22,156 nucleotides of DNA from Gulosibacter massiliensis (GTDB lineage Bacteria > Actinomycetota > Actinomycetes > Actinomycetales > Microbacteriaceae), in NCBI GenBank assembly GCA_943325745.2, contig CALPQP020000002.1, positions 1 through 22,156 on the forward strand. Direction: 5' to 3'. Positions 8,537 through 17,193 of this stretch are shown piece after piece. A program made the translations under genes and the position numbers. The first letter of the stretch is position 1. Each line of letters starts with the position of its first letter. The notes beneath the pieces are model-generated. The model saw only the letters and a list, made by a program, of their open reading frames with translations, searched no databases and had not been told where the DNA came from.

Positions 8537-10100
8537 CGGCTTCCTCGGCAATCGGTGGAAGTCCGAGCGGCGAAACGGGGTCGACCGCGCCACCCAGTGG
8601 AATCGTCAAACGGAAGCAAGCGCCCTGTTTCGGTTCAGACCAGACGTCGATGACGCCTCCGTGAAGTTTCGCGTATCCGAGCGCGATCGCGAGACCCAAT
8701 CCCGTTCCCCCCGTTTGGCGTTGGCGTGACGGATCCGCCCTCCAGAACCGATCGAATACCCGCTTGACATCGTCCGATGACATCCCGACCCCGTGGTCGC
8801 GAACCGCAAACGATACTGCCGTGGAAGTTGAATCAACCCACACCTCGATGGGCCCGCCTTCTCCGTGATCGAGAGCATTAGACAAAAAGTTCTGCAGAAT
8901 CCGTCGAACCCGACCTGAATCGAGATCGACTGGTAGGTGCCCGCCCGGTGCGAAGAGATTAATCGTTGATCCTTGTGCACGAGCGAGGGGCGTCAAGTCG
9001 TCAATACACGATTGGGCAAGTGCCGCCGGAGTAATTGGGTCGAGTTCAAGTTCCGCTGCGCCGGCGTCAAATCGAGACATTTCAATAAGTTCCGTTAGCA
9101 GTCCCTCGAAAGTTTCAATTTGTCGATGAAGTAACTCGGCTGCACGTGCCGAATCTTTGTCAAAAGTATTGCGCTGTTTGAACAACATGCTGCCGGCGAG
9201 TTTGATGGTTGTGAGAGGAGTCCGTAGTTCGTGCGAAACATCGGACACAAATTGTTGTTGCAGTGTTGAGAGGGATTCTAAGCGATTGATTTGACCGGAA
9301 ATTGATTCCGCCATTCGGTTGAACGATGTGGCTAACTGGGCTGAAACGTCAGTGCCCTCGACTTCGATTCGCTCGTCAAGGTTACCGGCGGCAAATCGTT
9401 CCGCCATAGCTGCGGTTGTGATGATGGGCTGGATTGAACGGGTTGTGACGAGCCACACAATGAGCCCGGTAATGGCGACGAAGAATAACTCGCCGACTAC
9501 GAGAGCACTTTGCACAAACGTGAGACTTGCCTGGACGTCCGCCAGGTCATAAACCAAAATGAGATCGTGACGACCCGCGATCGGGACGTCGATGTTGGTT
9601 CCCGTGACAATTCCCGGCGACCCACCGGGCACCTCCACCGATTGAAAGTAAACATTGGTCCGATCTTCGTGGATTGCCTCTCGAAGCGAATCGCTCACGA
9701 CCGTCAAGGGGAAACCAATGGACGAGGAGCTGGTCATCACCTGGTCGGTATTTTGCCCCGGCGCGCGAAGGATGGCGAACCCGAGCAGGCCGGGCGAATT
9801 TGTCGTTGCTCGAATTGTCGCTTGTGCGTTGGAATTTGCCTCTTCGATATCGATGGAACTATCGGCATTCGTGACGCCGTCAAATTGTGACTGAACAATG
9901 CCCATTACGGCCTGCGTTTCGGAAACCACTTCGTTGCGACGCGACTCGAAGAGATTTCTTTCGATTGTGAATGACAAGAATCCTCCGATTGCAAGGACGG
10001 CAACGAGCGAGAGTCCGACGGAGACTGCCGTCATGCGCAGGCGAAGAGACCCGACCCACGACTCCCGAGTTTGTCGGACAATTTGGGCGATAGATTTCAT
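8529..10100 (-). CDS. mtrB: Sensor histidine kinase MtrB
   Basis: A 523-residue membrane histidine kinase. Membrane helices lie at about 24-46 and 197-219 and flank an extracellular domain of roughly 150 residues. A HAMP domain follows at about 221-272. The HisKA motif SDVSHELRTPL holds the phosphoacceptor His290. The ATPase domain shows an N-box around 400-413, DHGVGM at 435-440 and GTGLGL at 465-470. MtrB phosphorylates MtrA and controls wall metabolism and division in Actinobacteria. The ATG overlaps the mtrA stop (ATGA), and the 3' end overlaps lpqB. All the expected catalytic motifs are present. Confidence 0.97.
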   Translation of the reverse strand: MKSIAQIVRQTRESWVGSLRLRMTAVSVGLSLVAVLAIGGFLSFTIERNLFESRRNEVVSETQAVMGIVQSQFDGVTNADSSIDIEEANSNAQATIRATTNSPGLLGFAILRAPGQNTDQVMTSSSSIGFPLTVVSDSLREAIHEDRTNVYFQSVEVPGGSPGIVTGTNIDVPIAGRHDLILVYDLADVQASLTFVQSALVVGELFFVAITGLIVWLVTTRSIQPIITTAAMAERFAAGNLDERIEVEGTDVSAQLATSFNRMAESISGQINRLESLSTLQQQFVSDVSHELRTPLTTIKLAGSMLFKQRNTFDKDSARAAELLHRQIETFEGLLTELIEMSRFDAGAAELELDPITPAALAQSCIDDLTPLARAQGSTINLFAPGGHLPVDLDSGRVRRILQNFLSNALDHGEGGPIEVWVDSTSTAVSFAVRDHGVGMSSDDVKRVFDRFWRADPSRQRQTGGTGLGLAIALGYAKLHGGVIDVWSEPKQGACFRLTIPLGGAVDPVSPLGLPPIAEEADA

Positions 10101-10783
10101 GCGGAGATGATTTCTCCCGCGCGATAACCCACGCCGCGGACCGTGAGAACAATCTTCGGGTCATCAACGTCGCGTTCCACCTTGGAACGCAGCCGCTGCA
10201 CGTGCACGTTGACGAGTCGAGTGTCCGCTTTGTACTGGTAACCCCACACCTGCTCCAAAAGGGCTTCACGCGAGAACACTTCGGTTGGACGCGCTGCGAG
10301 CGTGTGCAGCAATTCAAATTCGAGAGGCGTGAGTGAAATAGGGACTCCGTCGCGCGAAACAGCGTGTCCGCGCAGGTCGATCACGATGTCTCCTACGCTG
10401 AGTGAACTGGACGAGGTGGAGAGTGGCCGCCGCATACATGCCTTGATACGGGCGCTGAGGATCTGCTCGTTGAAGGGTTTTTCGACATAGTCATCCGCAC
10501 CCGCTTCGAGCCCGTGGATGATGTCTTGCGGATCCGTGCGCGCGGTCAACATGATGATAGGAGTTCCCGCGTGCTCTCGAATCGATCGACAGACTGCTAT
10601 TCCATCGACCCCGGGCAGGTTGAGGTCGAGAAGAACAAGGTGCGGCTGGTACTCGGCAAAGAAATCCAACGCTTGGGGTCCACTCGTGGCGACGCGAGTG
10701 TCGTACCCTTCTGCATGCAAGAACATTTCAAGGACCTCACCGATGCTCGGGTCGTCGTCGACAATCAAGATGCGTGCGGCCAT
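10097..10783 (-). CDS. mtrA: Response regulator MtrA
   Basis: A 228-residue OmpR/PhoB-type regulator. The receiver domain has the acidic pocket DDD at 9-11, the phosphoacceptor Asp53 in LLDLNLPG, Thr80 and Lys102. A winged-helix DNA-binding domain covers about 128-225 and ends near TVRGVGYRAGE. MtrA is the partner of MtrB and controls genes for wall hydrolases and division; in mycobacteria it also affects oriC. The ATG at 10783 follows a strong GGGAGGAG ribosome binding site. It lies only 33 bases after the manB stop on the same strand, so it may be cotranscribed with manB. In M. tuberculosis the two are separated by several genes. Confidence 0.97.
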   Translation of the reverse strand: MAARILIVDDDPSIGEVLEMFLHAEGYDTRVATSGPQALDFFAEYQPHLVLLDLNLPGVDGIAVCRSIREHAGTPIIMLTARTDPQDIIHGLEAGADDYVEKPFNEQILSARIKACMRRPLSTSSSSLSVGDIVIDLRGHAVSRDGVPISLTPLEFELLHTLAARPTEVFSREALLEQVWGYQYKADTRLVNVHVQRLRSKVERDVDDPKIVLTVRGVGYRAGEIISA

Positions 10784-10816
10784 GACAACTCCTCCCTCTC
10801 GGTTATGTTCATTGTT

Positions 10817-12259
10817 CTAATTCTGACGAATGATTGCGAGTGCTTCGTCTCGAACTGATGTCATCAGCTCGGGTGTCCCGCCCTCGACATTGAGTCGAAG
10901 CAGTGGCTCGGTGTTGGATGGGCGAACGTTGAACCACCAAAATTTTCGCACCTCACCGGTGACGGGCGGAAGCGCCGTGTCGTCAATCGAACCGCCTGAC
11001 ACGGTGAGCCCGTCGAGCGTATCAACCGTTCCCCGACCGTCAAATGCGTCCCGAATCCGGTCCAACGCGGCGGGTACATCCGTCACGGTTGAGTTGATTT
11101 CCCCGCTTTGAGCATAGGGCGAATAGCCCGCGGAAATGTCGGATAGTGGGCCTGCCTGAGATCCAAATTCGGCGAGGACGTGCATCGCGGCGAGCATGCC
11201 GTTGTCGGCTCCCCAAAAATCGCGGAAGTAATAGTGCGCGGAGTGCTCGCCACCGAACACCGCACCACTCTCACGCATGATGTCTTTGATGAGCGAGTGC
11301 CCAACGTTCGTTCTCATCGGCTTTGCGCCAGCACCGCGAATCACTTCGGGAACGATCAACGACGTGATGAGATTGTGCAACACAGTGATTGACGAATCGC
11401 CCAATGCGCGCACCCGTTCGATTTCCCGAAGTGCCACGATGGCTGCAACGGCGCTCGGCGAGACGGGGTCACCGTTTTCATCGACGACAAAGCACCTATC
11501 CGCGTCGCCATCGAACGCGAGCCCGATGTCTGCCTTGTGGGCAAGAACGGCTTTCTGCAAATCGACCAGGTTCTCCGGCTCGAGCGGGTTTGCTTCGTGG
11601 TTAGGGAAGGTGCCGTCCAATTCAAAATAGAGCGGAATGATTTCGATGGGCAACTCCGGGAGGCCGGCCGCCGTTCCCAACACAGCTGGTACCGTCAACC
11701 CACCCATTCCGTTTCCGGCATCGACAACGACCTTCAAGGGTCGAATACTCGACAGGTCGACAAGTGTTCGAAGGTACGTCGCGTACTCGGCCAGGACGTC
11801 CCGAGTCGTCGATTCACCGGGTTTGGCTACGGCCGTGATTCCCGACTCGAGATACGCCGCGGCGCGATCACGAATTGCGGCAAGCCCCGTGTCAAGGCTG
11901 ATTCCTTGAGCGCCTGCGCGCGAAAACTTGATGCCGTTGTAGGCCGCGGGGTTGTGCGACGCCGTGAACATCGCCGCCGGCGCGTTCCATGACCCAGAGG
12001 CGAAATAGGACTCGTCCGTCGAGCAGAGCCCAATATTGGTGACGTTCGCACCACGCGCCGTAGCTCCTCGAATGAACGCCGCCGCGAAACCGGGCGACGA
12101 GTCGCGCATGTCATGGCCGACAACAACTGTCGCGCCCGCTGCACCGACCTCATCGACAAAACCTGCGGCGAGTGCTTCGACGACGTCATCCGTTAATTCG
12201 GCTCCCACGAGCCCGCGCACATCGTATGTTTTGACAAAGCGGGTCAAATCGACAGTCAT
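10817..12259 (-). CDS. manB: Phosphomannomutase/phosphoglucomutase
   Basis: A 480-residue alpha-D-phosphohexomutase. It interconverts hexose 6- and 1-phosphates and supplies mannose 1-phosphate for GDP-mannose, and possibly glucose 1-phosphate. The active-site loop TASHNP holds the phosphoserine Ser101. The metal loop DGDADR is at 250-255, the sugar-binding loop GEHSAHYYF at 337-345, and the phosphate-binding segment RPSNTEPLLRL is near the C-terminus. The ATG at 12259 follows GGAGGTGACGA, an excellent ribosome binding site. It starts the long minus-strand run into mtrAB-lpqB-comF-secA. It corresponds to Rv3257c. The sugar specificity cannot be settled from sequence alone. Confidence 0.95.
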   Translation of the reverse strand: MTVDLTRFVKTYDVRGLVGAELTDDVVEALAAGFVDEVGAAGATVVVGHDMRDSSPGFAAAFIRGATARGANVTNIGLCSTDESYFASGSWNAPAAMFTASHNPAAYNGIKFSRAGAQGISLDTGLAAIRDRAAAYLESGITAVAKPGESTTRDVLAEYATYLRTLVDLSSIRPLKVVVDAGNGMGGLTVPAVLGTAAGLPELPIEIIPLYFELDGTFPNHEANPLEPENLVDLQKAVLAHKADIGLAFDGDADRCFVVDENGDPVSPSAVAAIVALREIERVRALGDSSITVLHNLITSLIVPEVIRGAGAKPMRTNVGHSLIKDIMRESGAVFGGEHSAHYYFRDFWGADNGMLAAMHVLAEFGSQAGPLSDISAGYSPYAQSGEINSTVTDVPAALDRIRDAFDGRGTVDTLDGLTVSGGSIDDTALPPVTGEVRKFWWFNVRPSNTEPLLRLNVEGGTPELMTSVRDEALAIIRQN

Positions 12260-12283
12260 TCGTCACCTCCCATCGGTCTGTTC

Positions 12284-12289
12284 ACGATA
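12284..12289 (-). promoter_or_regulatory. Candidate manB -10 element (TATCGT)
   Basis: TATCGT on the minus strand lies 24 bases before the manB start codon, which leaves room for its strong ribosome binding site. It shares the 75-base gap with the divergent candidate promoter at 12323-12328. No clear -35 is seen. Confidence 0.35.
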
Positions 12290-12322
12290 CCGCACGAGGT
12301 TCCACCGCGAGGAGGTGGCGAA

Positions 12323-12328
12323 TAGGCT
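12323..12328 (+). promoter_or_regulatory. Candidate -10 element (TAGGCT) for a leaderless transcript
   Basis: TAGGCT ends 6 bases before the ATG at 12335. No ribosome binding site fits that ATG at normal spacing; GGAGGTGG upstream is about 17 bases away. The same hexamer precedes the ligase-like gene at 18389. Confidence 0.4.
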
Positions 12329-12334
12329 GGATGC

Positions 12335-12751
12335 ATGTCCGGCTCACGCACAACCCGAAATCGGCACGGGCGTCAACTCCGTTCCGATGTTCGAGGCATT
12401 GCCGCGATCGGCACGGGCGGCCGAAACACCCGTTTCGCGGAAATCGCGAAGGACGTCGTCAACTACCTGTGCGACGTGCAACCGACATTGATGCACGACA
12501 TCCAGGTCGAGATGACGCTGCTCCCTAGCGCCGAACGCGCCGACGGAGTTCCTCGCCGATGGACTGCACTTCGGAGCGAACGTCGCGTGATTCTCTATCG
12601 ACTTCTTATCGAACGTGGTTCCAAGCTTCATCGCGAAGACGATTGGCACCGGCGCAATAACATTGAAACGATTGTCATCGAGGCGATTGCTGACCTCATC
12701 GACATCGACCCATACGAACTAGCGCCGAACCGGTATTTTCCCCACGCTTAG
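12335..12751 (+). CDS. Metallopeptidase-family protein lacking the HExxH motif
   Basis: A 138-residue homologue of the small actinobacterial zincin-like metallopeptidase family (Rv3259 context). The N-terminus (SGSRTTRNRHGRQLR) matches relatives in Microbacteriaceae, and RRVILYRLLIER matches their I-x-L-Y-R strand. Where zincins have VHEVAHHFG, this protein has VIEAIADLI at 114-122. The glutamate is kept at 116, but both zinc-binding histidines are Ile115 and Ala119. It is therefore unlikely to be a zinc protease and may be a structural or binding protein. The ATG at 12335 is favoured; a second ATG at 12331 is out of frame. Its stop overlaps the opposing DUF5719 gene by 4 bases. It diverges from manB across a 75-base gap. 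Confidence 0.82.
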   Translation: MSGSRTTRNRHGRQLRSDVRGIAAIGTGGRNTRFAEIAKDVVNYLCDVQPTLMHDIQVEMTLLPSAERADGVPRRWTALRSERRVILYRLLIERGSKLHREDDWHRRNNIETIVIEAIADLIDIDPYELAPNRYFPHA

Positions 12752-14109
12752 CCGTGGATGACCACGACACTGGATGCATCGATGGGTGCCGTCAAGCCGC
12801 GAAGAGTGGCGATGCCGTCGCGGGTCAGGACAAAAATTGTGTTCGAAATCGGTGAGTTCGATGTCACCGTCAGCATCCCCTTCGCTATGGGTCTTAGCAG
12901 GTTTCCGCGGGCAGGAACAACAACGTTTTCCACGATGTTGCCGCCGCTCTCTATCGTGACCGTCGCATCAGACGCTCCTAAATTGGTGAGTCCCAGCATC
13001 GAACCACCCGGCACCATCACCGATGCGACGCCCGTTTGCGCGGGTGCGGCGCTAGCCCAGGCCAGGTCCGTGATTCGTTTCGATGGATCGTTAAAACCGA
13101 CCCGCGCCGCCGCGACAATCGGCTGATCTGATTCCACCGAGACCGCCCAATAGCCTTCACTCAACTCGGTAATCGGAAGATCAAGCGTGGACCCGGCTGG
13201 AACCGACGCCGTGACGACTTGGGGTTCCCCCTCGGCGTATGGGTCCAGAGTGATTGTTATTGTTGCATCGTTATCACCGGGAGCGAGGAATCGCAGTGCA
13301 GCGACAACATCGGAATATGACGGGTCGACGAGAAGTTTGCCAATAGCTTTCTCCGACGGCAGGTGAAGAACCGGGAACGATATCGAGGTGTTTGGCGCAG
13401 CGACCGGTCCGATGCGATCCAACCCTCCCGGCACGAGCCCTCTGACAACGGTGGTTTGAAGCGTCGCCCACACGGCTGCGCCGTTACTCACGAGACGTAT
13501 GACCGGAGACGCTTCGTCTGGCGCGAATCCAGCGACGGAATAGGAGCGTTGTGATTTCGCTGGGACGACAATTCCTTGAGAGCCTGGCGCATCCACTTTC
13601 CCGGCCGAGCCCCAGATTTCTAGATCGATTCGCGCCTCAACATCACTGCCGTTCGAAATCGTCACAATGGTGTCCCGACCCGTCGTTGTGCTGCCGCCAA
13701 TCAGCCACTGGTCATTCAGGGGGTCACCGCACTCCGTCGCGAGATACCCCGCTATCGATTCGGTGTCGACGGAGTTGTACTCGGTTGCCGCGACATGGAG
13801 TGAATCCCCAGAGTTCGTGAATACCGAACCATTCGTCGTCGAATCCCTCGTGAGGTCCGCGGGAATATCCCCGCCGGACACGACCCGAGTAGTAGGACTG
13901 ATGCTCGAAATAGTCGCTGAATCTCCAACATAGCCAACGACGTCGCCCGAACACACGATGCTCCTGGTGACCGACCAGGGCGATATCACCGTTGTCAGTG
14001 GGGCAATCCCCGTCGACAGTGGCGTCGGAATAAAAGCAACGGAATAAGCCGAGAAACCCAGTGCAGTGAGTCCGGCTGCGCCGATCGTGATCTTGCTAAG
14101 AATGCTCAT
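12748..14109 (-). CDS. DUF5719-family exported protein
   Basis: A 453-residue protein with one N-terminal hydrophobic segment (about residues 8-28), either a signal peptide or an anchor. The rest is beta-rich and extracytoplasmic. The segment ATECGDPLNDQWLIGGST followed by IVTISNGSDVEARIDLEIWG is characteristic of DUF5719 proteins, whose function is unknown and which follow a large glycosyltransferase gene in many actinobacteria. The ATG at 14109 lies inside the 3' end of that glycosyltransferase gene (14-base overlap), so the two are translationally coupled. Repeated sandwich-like units (PAKSQRSYSVAGF, PARGNLLRPIA) suggest Ig-like domains. A role in envelope glycan assembly is inferred from context only. 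Confidence 0.85.
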   Translation of the reverse strand: MSILSKITIGAAGLTALGFSAYSVAFIPTPLSTGIAPLTTVISPWSVTRSIVCSGDVVGYVGDSATISSISPTTRVVSGGDIPADLTRDSTTNGSVFTNSGDSLHVAATEYNSVDTESIAGYLATECGDPLNDQWLIGGSTTTGRDTIVTISNGSDVEARIDLEIWGSAGKVDAPGSQGIVVPAKSQRSYSVAGFAPDEASPVIRLVSNGAAVWATLQTTVVRGLVPGGLDRIGPVAAPNTSISFPVLHLPSEKAIGKLLVDPSYSDVVAALRFLAPGDNDATITITLDPYAEGEPQVVTASVPAGSTLDLPITELSEGYWAVSVESDQPIVAAARVGFNDPSKRITDLAWASAAPAQTGVASVMVPGGSMLGLTNLGASDATVTIESGGNIVENVVVPARGNLLRPIAKGMLTVTSNSPISNTIFVLTRDGIATLRGLTAPIDASSVVVIHG

Positions 14110-16795
14110 CGTCGACCTCTCCTGTCACTGGCGTGAGGTCATCCATCACGGGCCGACGGCGTGGTAGCGAGGTGGGAACTGCAGCGATGAGAGCCACCAG
14201 TCCGACGAGACCAAGAATTAAGCGAAATGCGAGGTCGGGGGAACGATTCACCGGCGTGGCCTCGATAGTTTCATTGACGCGCCACAGGATTCCACGGTCG
14301 GTAACCCCGACCGCCGTGAGCCCCGCGTGCGACGCGATCGCGGAGACCTCGGGCGCGGTCGGCAATGCCTCGAGCACGATAAATCGGATACCCGCTTCAG
14401 ACACGGCGGCGACAACGTCGAAGCCACTTTCGACTATCAGGTTGGCGGCGAGCTCGGCGATTGCGGCCTCGTGTTCCGCCAGTGTCCGTCGCGTGGCCGC
14501 TGCGGCGGTCCACTCAACGAGCGTCACACCCGAGTCCCGTTGCAGTTCCGCGCGGATTCCATCGGCCGTCGGTGTCAAAATCAGCGTCGCCCCTCCGGGG
14601 TGCGCGGTCGTTTCCGCCTCCACATAAGCGGGAAGAGTTCTCACGCTGGCGGGTGAAACAAGCGACATCCCGTTGGCAACTGCCGTGAGCGGGACGAATC
14701 CCACCGCGGCGAGCACCGCGACCGCGATGGGTGCGAGGAATCCCGCGGCGAAGCGAATCGCACTAATAGTGATGGCCGCACCACTGAGGAGCCCAAACCA
14801 CACCACGTCATAGAGCGGTCCCGGGAACAACCCAACCGCGTGGCCGTCGGACAACGCAAGGGTGAGGGGACCCAGTGCCGCCCAGGTCAACAGTGCCGTT
14901 GCCCCCAGCATAAGTAGTGCACCGACCCGAGGGTTTTCCGCGACCACCACCGCGATCACCGTCAACGAAAGGCACACGGCAACGACGACAAAGGCCGCGA
15001 GCGTCGCGATCTCGGTTTCCACACCGGGGAAGCTCGGCACAGTGGGCCACAGCGTGAGCGACACGACACCGTGCGGAGCTCCCGTCGGGAACGGCACTCC
15101 ACGATCCGCAAAGTATGTCACCGGGTTTGTCACGGAGGCCAAGATTCGTGGCCACTCGAAAGCCAGGGCCGGCGCCAGCGCAAACATCGCGGTCGGCGTG
15201 CCGGTAACGGAGCGAATGATGACGGCGGCAACAATGACGGGTGCGAGGGCCGGAACGGACACCCACACTATTGCACTGAGAATCGACGCCCAGCCGAGCG
15301 AGAGAGTGCTGGAACCCGCGATTGCTCGCGCAAAGAGAGGCAGTGCGATGTGCGCGAGCACCGCGGTGATGCGCCCTTCAGAAATTGCTACGTGCAGCGT
15401 CGGGAGAAGCGCCCACCCCGCTCCTACCACAACGGCAGCGCGCGAATTTGTGGTCAGTGATCCCGCTCCGACAAACCCCGAGACGAACGACAGCGGAATC
15501 GCGAGGGAAAAAAGGCTGACGACAACGAGGTTGGGGTTCCACCACGTCAGCGAACCCACAATTCCCATCAGGGCTGCAAATCCATCCGGGGCGGCTGTCA
15601 CTCCGCCCGCAACGTCACTCCACGTTGCGCCGATTGCATCGAACGCTTCCATTACGGTTGCGGGCATCGGAATCAACGCGCCGCCCGACAGCGCGGTGGC
15701 GCCGAGGAAACGGCCGCCCAATACCAATCCGAGAACTGTTGCTAATCCCGTGAACCACATCGCTGCGGCACCGAACTCTAGGCGAGGAGTGTCATCGGCC
15801 ACTTCCCGTTGTGCGCGATCTTCATCCTGTTGCATTGCCCGACGGTGTCGAAGATCGGACCGGGAGACAAACAGCCGCCCGCCGGCCACGGGATTGGTCA
15901 TCATTGTCCGATAGAAATGATGGGAGCGAGCAATTGCGCCCAGGTCGAGGACACCCGCGACCGAACCTCGCCATTCAGCGAACGGGTTCACACGCTTTCG
16001 CAGAAATCGCACAAAACCCCGAAACAACGATCCGAGAGTCAGTCCGAAAGCCCGAAACGGTCGGACCGCTGGGGGGCCGTAGACCATTACACGATGTGCG
16101 CGGGCGCGCGCCTCTTCGCGTTCTGCCTGCGACTCGGACACCTCCCCCGCGAGTGCCTCGTAGGACGTCACGGCTGTATCAATCACCGCCGTCGGCACGA
16201 CCTCAACGAGCCAGCCAGCGCTTCGAGCCCGAAAACAGAAATCTAGTGCGCCGCCGAGGGCGGGAAGGGCTGGGTCAAAACCGTTCAACGACGTCCACAC
16301 CGATCGACGAACAAGCATGCCCGCCTCTCCGACGGCGAGAACATCACTGGTTCGATCAAACTGGGCCTGATCCAGTTCGCGTTCGGCGATTTGGAAGGCG
16401 TACCCCGATCGGGTCATTGACTCGCCCATTTCACGAATCGTGACGGGAGACTGCGCATCCATTTGCTTTGGCCCAACAATCCCGACGGACGGGGATGTGT
16501 CAAGTACTGATGCCAACGCAGTGAATGCACCAGGTCGGACGCTCGTATCGTCGCGCAGGATCCACACAGTTTCGGCGGAGGAATCGAGCATGGCGCGATC
16601 GACTGCGTGAGACAGCGAGAGTGTCGGCGATCCGACGATTTCCGCCTGTCCGTTGAGGCGAACGGAATCCCCGGTGAGATTTACCACGGTAACAGTTCCG
16701 GGAACCTTGTCCGCCGCCAGGGACAGCAAGGTTGCCGAAAGTCGTTCGGGGTGCCGCCGTGTGACCACGACAACCGCGAGTGAGTCGCGAATCAT
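14096..16795 (-). CDS. Large family 2 glycosyltransferase with multi-pass membrane domain
   Basis: An 899-residue protein. Residues 1 to about 215 form a GT-A family 2 glycosyltransferase: SLAVVVVTRRHPERL strand-loop start, LRDDTSVRPGA at 80-90 in place of a DXD motif, GEAGMLVRRSVW, and GGALDFCFRARSAGW. From about residue 340 there are many hydrophobic helices, roughly ten or more, then a last helix near the C-terminus and a short acidic tail. The layout suggests transfer of a sugar, from a nucleotide or lipid carrier, onto an envelope polymer at the membrane. The substrate is unknown. The ATG at 16795 follows GAGGAG. whiB2 ends 19 bases upstream, and DUF5719 overlaps downstream, making one operon. 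Confidence 0.88.
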   Translation of the reverse strand: MIRDSLAVVVVTRRHPERLSATLLSLAADKVPGTVTVVNLTGDSVRLNGQAEIVGSPTLSLSHAVDRAMLDSSAETVWILRDDTSVRPGAFTALASVLDTSPSVGIVGPKQMDAQSPVTIREMGESMTRSGYAFQIAERELDQAQFDRTSDVLAVGEAGMLVRRSVWTSLNGFDPALPALGGALDFCFRARSAGWLVEVVPTAVIDTAVTSYEALAGEVSESQAEREEARARAHRVMVYGPPAVRPFRAFGLTLGSLFRGFVRFLRKRVNPFAEWRGSVAGVLDLGAIARSHHFYRTMMTNPVAGGRLFVSRSDLRHRRAMQQDEDRAQREVADDTPRLEFGAAAMWFTGLATVLGLVLGGRFLGATALSGGALIPMPATVMEAFDAIGATWSDVAGGVTAAPDGFAALMGIVGSLTWWNPNLVVVSLFSLAIPLSFVSGFVGAGSLTTNSRAAVVVGAGWALLPTLHVAISEGRITAVLAHIALPLFARAIAGSSTLSLGWASILSAIVWVSVPALAPVIVAAVIIRSVTGTPTAMFALAPALAFEWPRILASVTNPVTYFADRGVPFPTGAPHGVVSLTLWPTVPSFPGVETEIATLAAFVVVAVCLSLTVIAVVVAENPRVGALLMLGATALLTWAALGPLTLALSDGHAVGLFPGPLYDVVWFGLLSGAAITISAIRFAAGFLAPIAVAVLAAVGFVPLTAVANGMSLVSPASVRTLPAYVEAETTAHPGGATLILTPTADGIRAELQRDSGVTLVEWTAAAATRRTLAEHEAAIAELAANLIVESGFDVVAAVSEAGIRFIVLEALPTAPEVSAIASHAGLTAVGVTDRGILWRVNETIEATPVNRSPDLAFRLILGLVGLVALIAAVPTSLPRRRPVMDDLTPVTGEVDDEHS

Positions 16796-16814
16796 CGAAC
16801 CGACTCCTCAGTCC

Positions 16815-17126
16815 TTATGCGCGGCGACGGTATTTGCGGCGCTCCCGCTCTGACAGGCCACCCCAGATACCAAAACGTTCGTCGTTCGCGAGAGCGTATT
16901 CGAGACATTCGGTTTTCACGGTGCATTCTGCACAAATTCGCTTTGCATCGCGGGTGGACCCACCCTTCTCGGGGAAAAAGGCTTCGGGGTCGGTCTGGGT
17001 GCATAAGGCATCGGCTTGCCACGCGAGTGGGTTGTCGTCACCGACAGCATTGCCGGTTCCGATGACACCCAATCGGAGTGGGTCGATTGCCCAGTTCCCG
17101 GGGACGTCATTGCGATAATCAGTCAT
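16815..17126 (-). CDS. whiB2: WhiB-family iron-sulfur regulator (WhiB2/WhmD-like)
   Basis: A 103-residue WhiB protein. The four cluster-binding cysteines are Cys42, Cys65, Cys68 and Cys74 (C-x22-C-x2-C-x5-C), followed by the GIWGG turn at 86-90 and a basic tail ERRKYRRRA. WhiB proteins bind a [4Fe-4S] cluster and the principal sigma factor. WhiB2/WhmD is needed for septation in mycobacteria. Assignment to WhiB2 rests on the neighbourhood with manA, manB, the DUF5719 gene and wbbL. The ATG at 17126 follows AGGAGG about 10 bases upstream, so the longer frame to 17312, which runs into manA, is rejected. A good promoter lies upstream. Confidence 0.93.
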   Translation of the reverse strand: MTDYRNDVPGNWAIDPLRLGVIGTGNAVGDDNPLAWQADALCTQTDPEAFFPEKGGSTRDAKRICAECTVKTECLEYALANDERFGIWGGLSERERRKYRRRA

Positions 17127-17163
17127 GACGAGTTTTCCTCCTAGTGGGTCAGCAAGACACCTA

Positions 17164-17192
17164 ATTACACCGTTGTTATTCCCAATAGTCAA
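17164..17192 (-). promoter_or_regulatory. whiB2 promoter (TTGACT - 17 - TGTAAT)
   Basis: Read on the minus strand, the -35 hexamer TTGACT (17192-17187) is separated by 17 bases from TGTAAT (17169-17164). This is close to the housekeeping sigma consensus. Transcription would start about 30 bases before the ATG, leaving a leader with the strong AGGAGG site. The -35 begins one base after the manA stop codon, so whiB2 has its own promoter although manA points into it. Confidence 0.65.
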
Positions 17193-17193
17193 G

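Noticed and set aside
12331..12528. Alternative small gene starting at the ATG at 12331
   Set aside because: It is out of frame with the recognisable metallopeptidase-family protein and shows no conserved sequence.
14862..15914. 350-codon open frame on the plus strand
   Set aside because: It lies wholly inside the large glycosyltransferase gene on the other strand. Its product is rich in Thr, Ala, Arg and Pro with no domain, as expected for a shadow of a G+C-rich gene.
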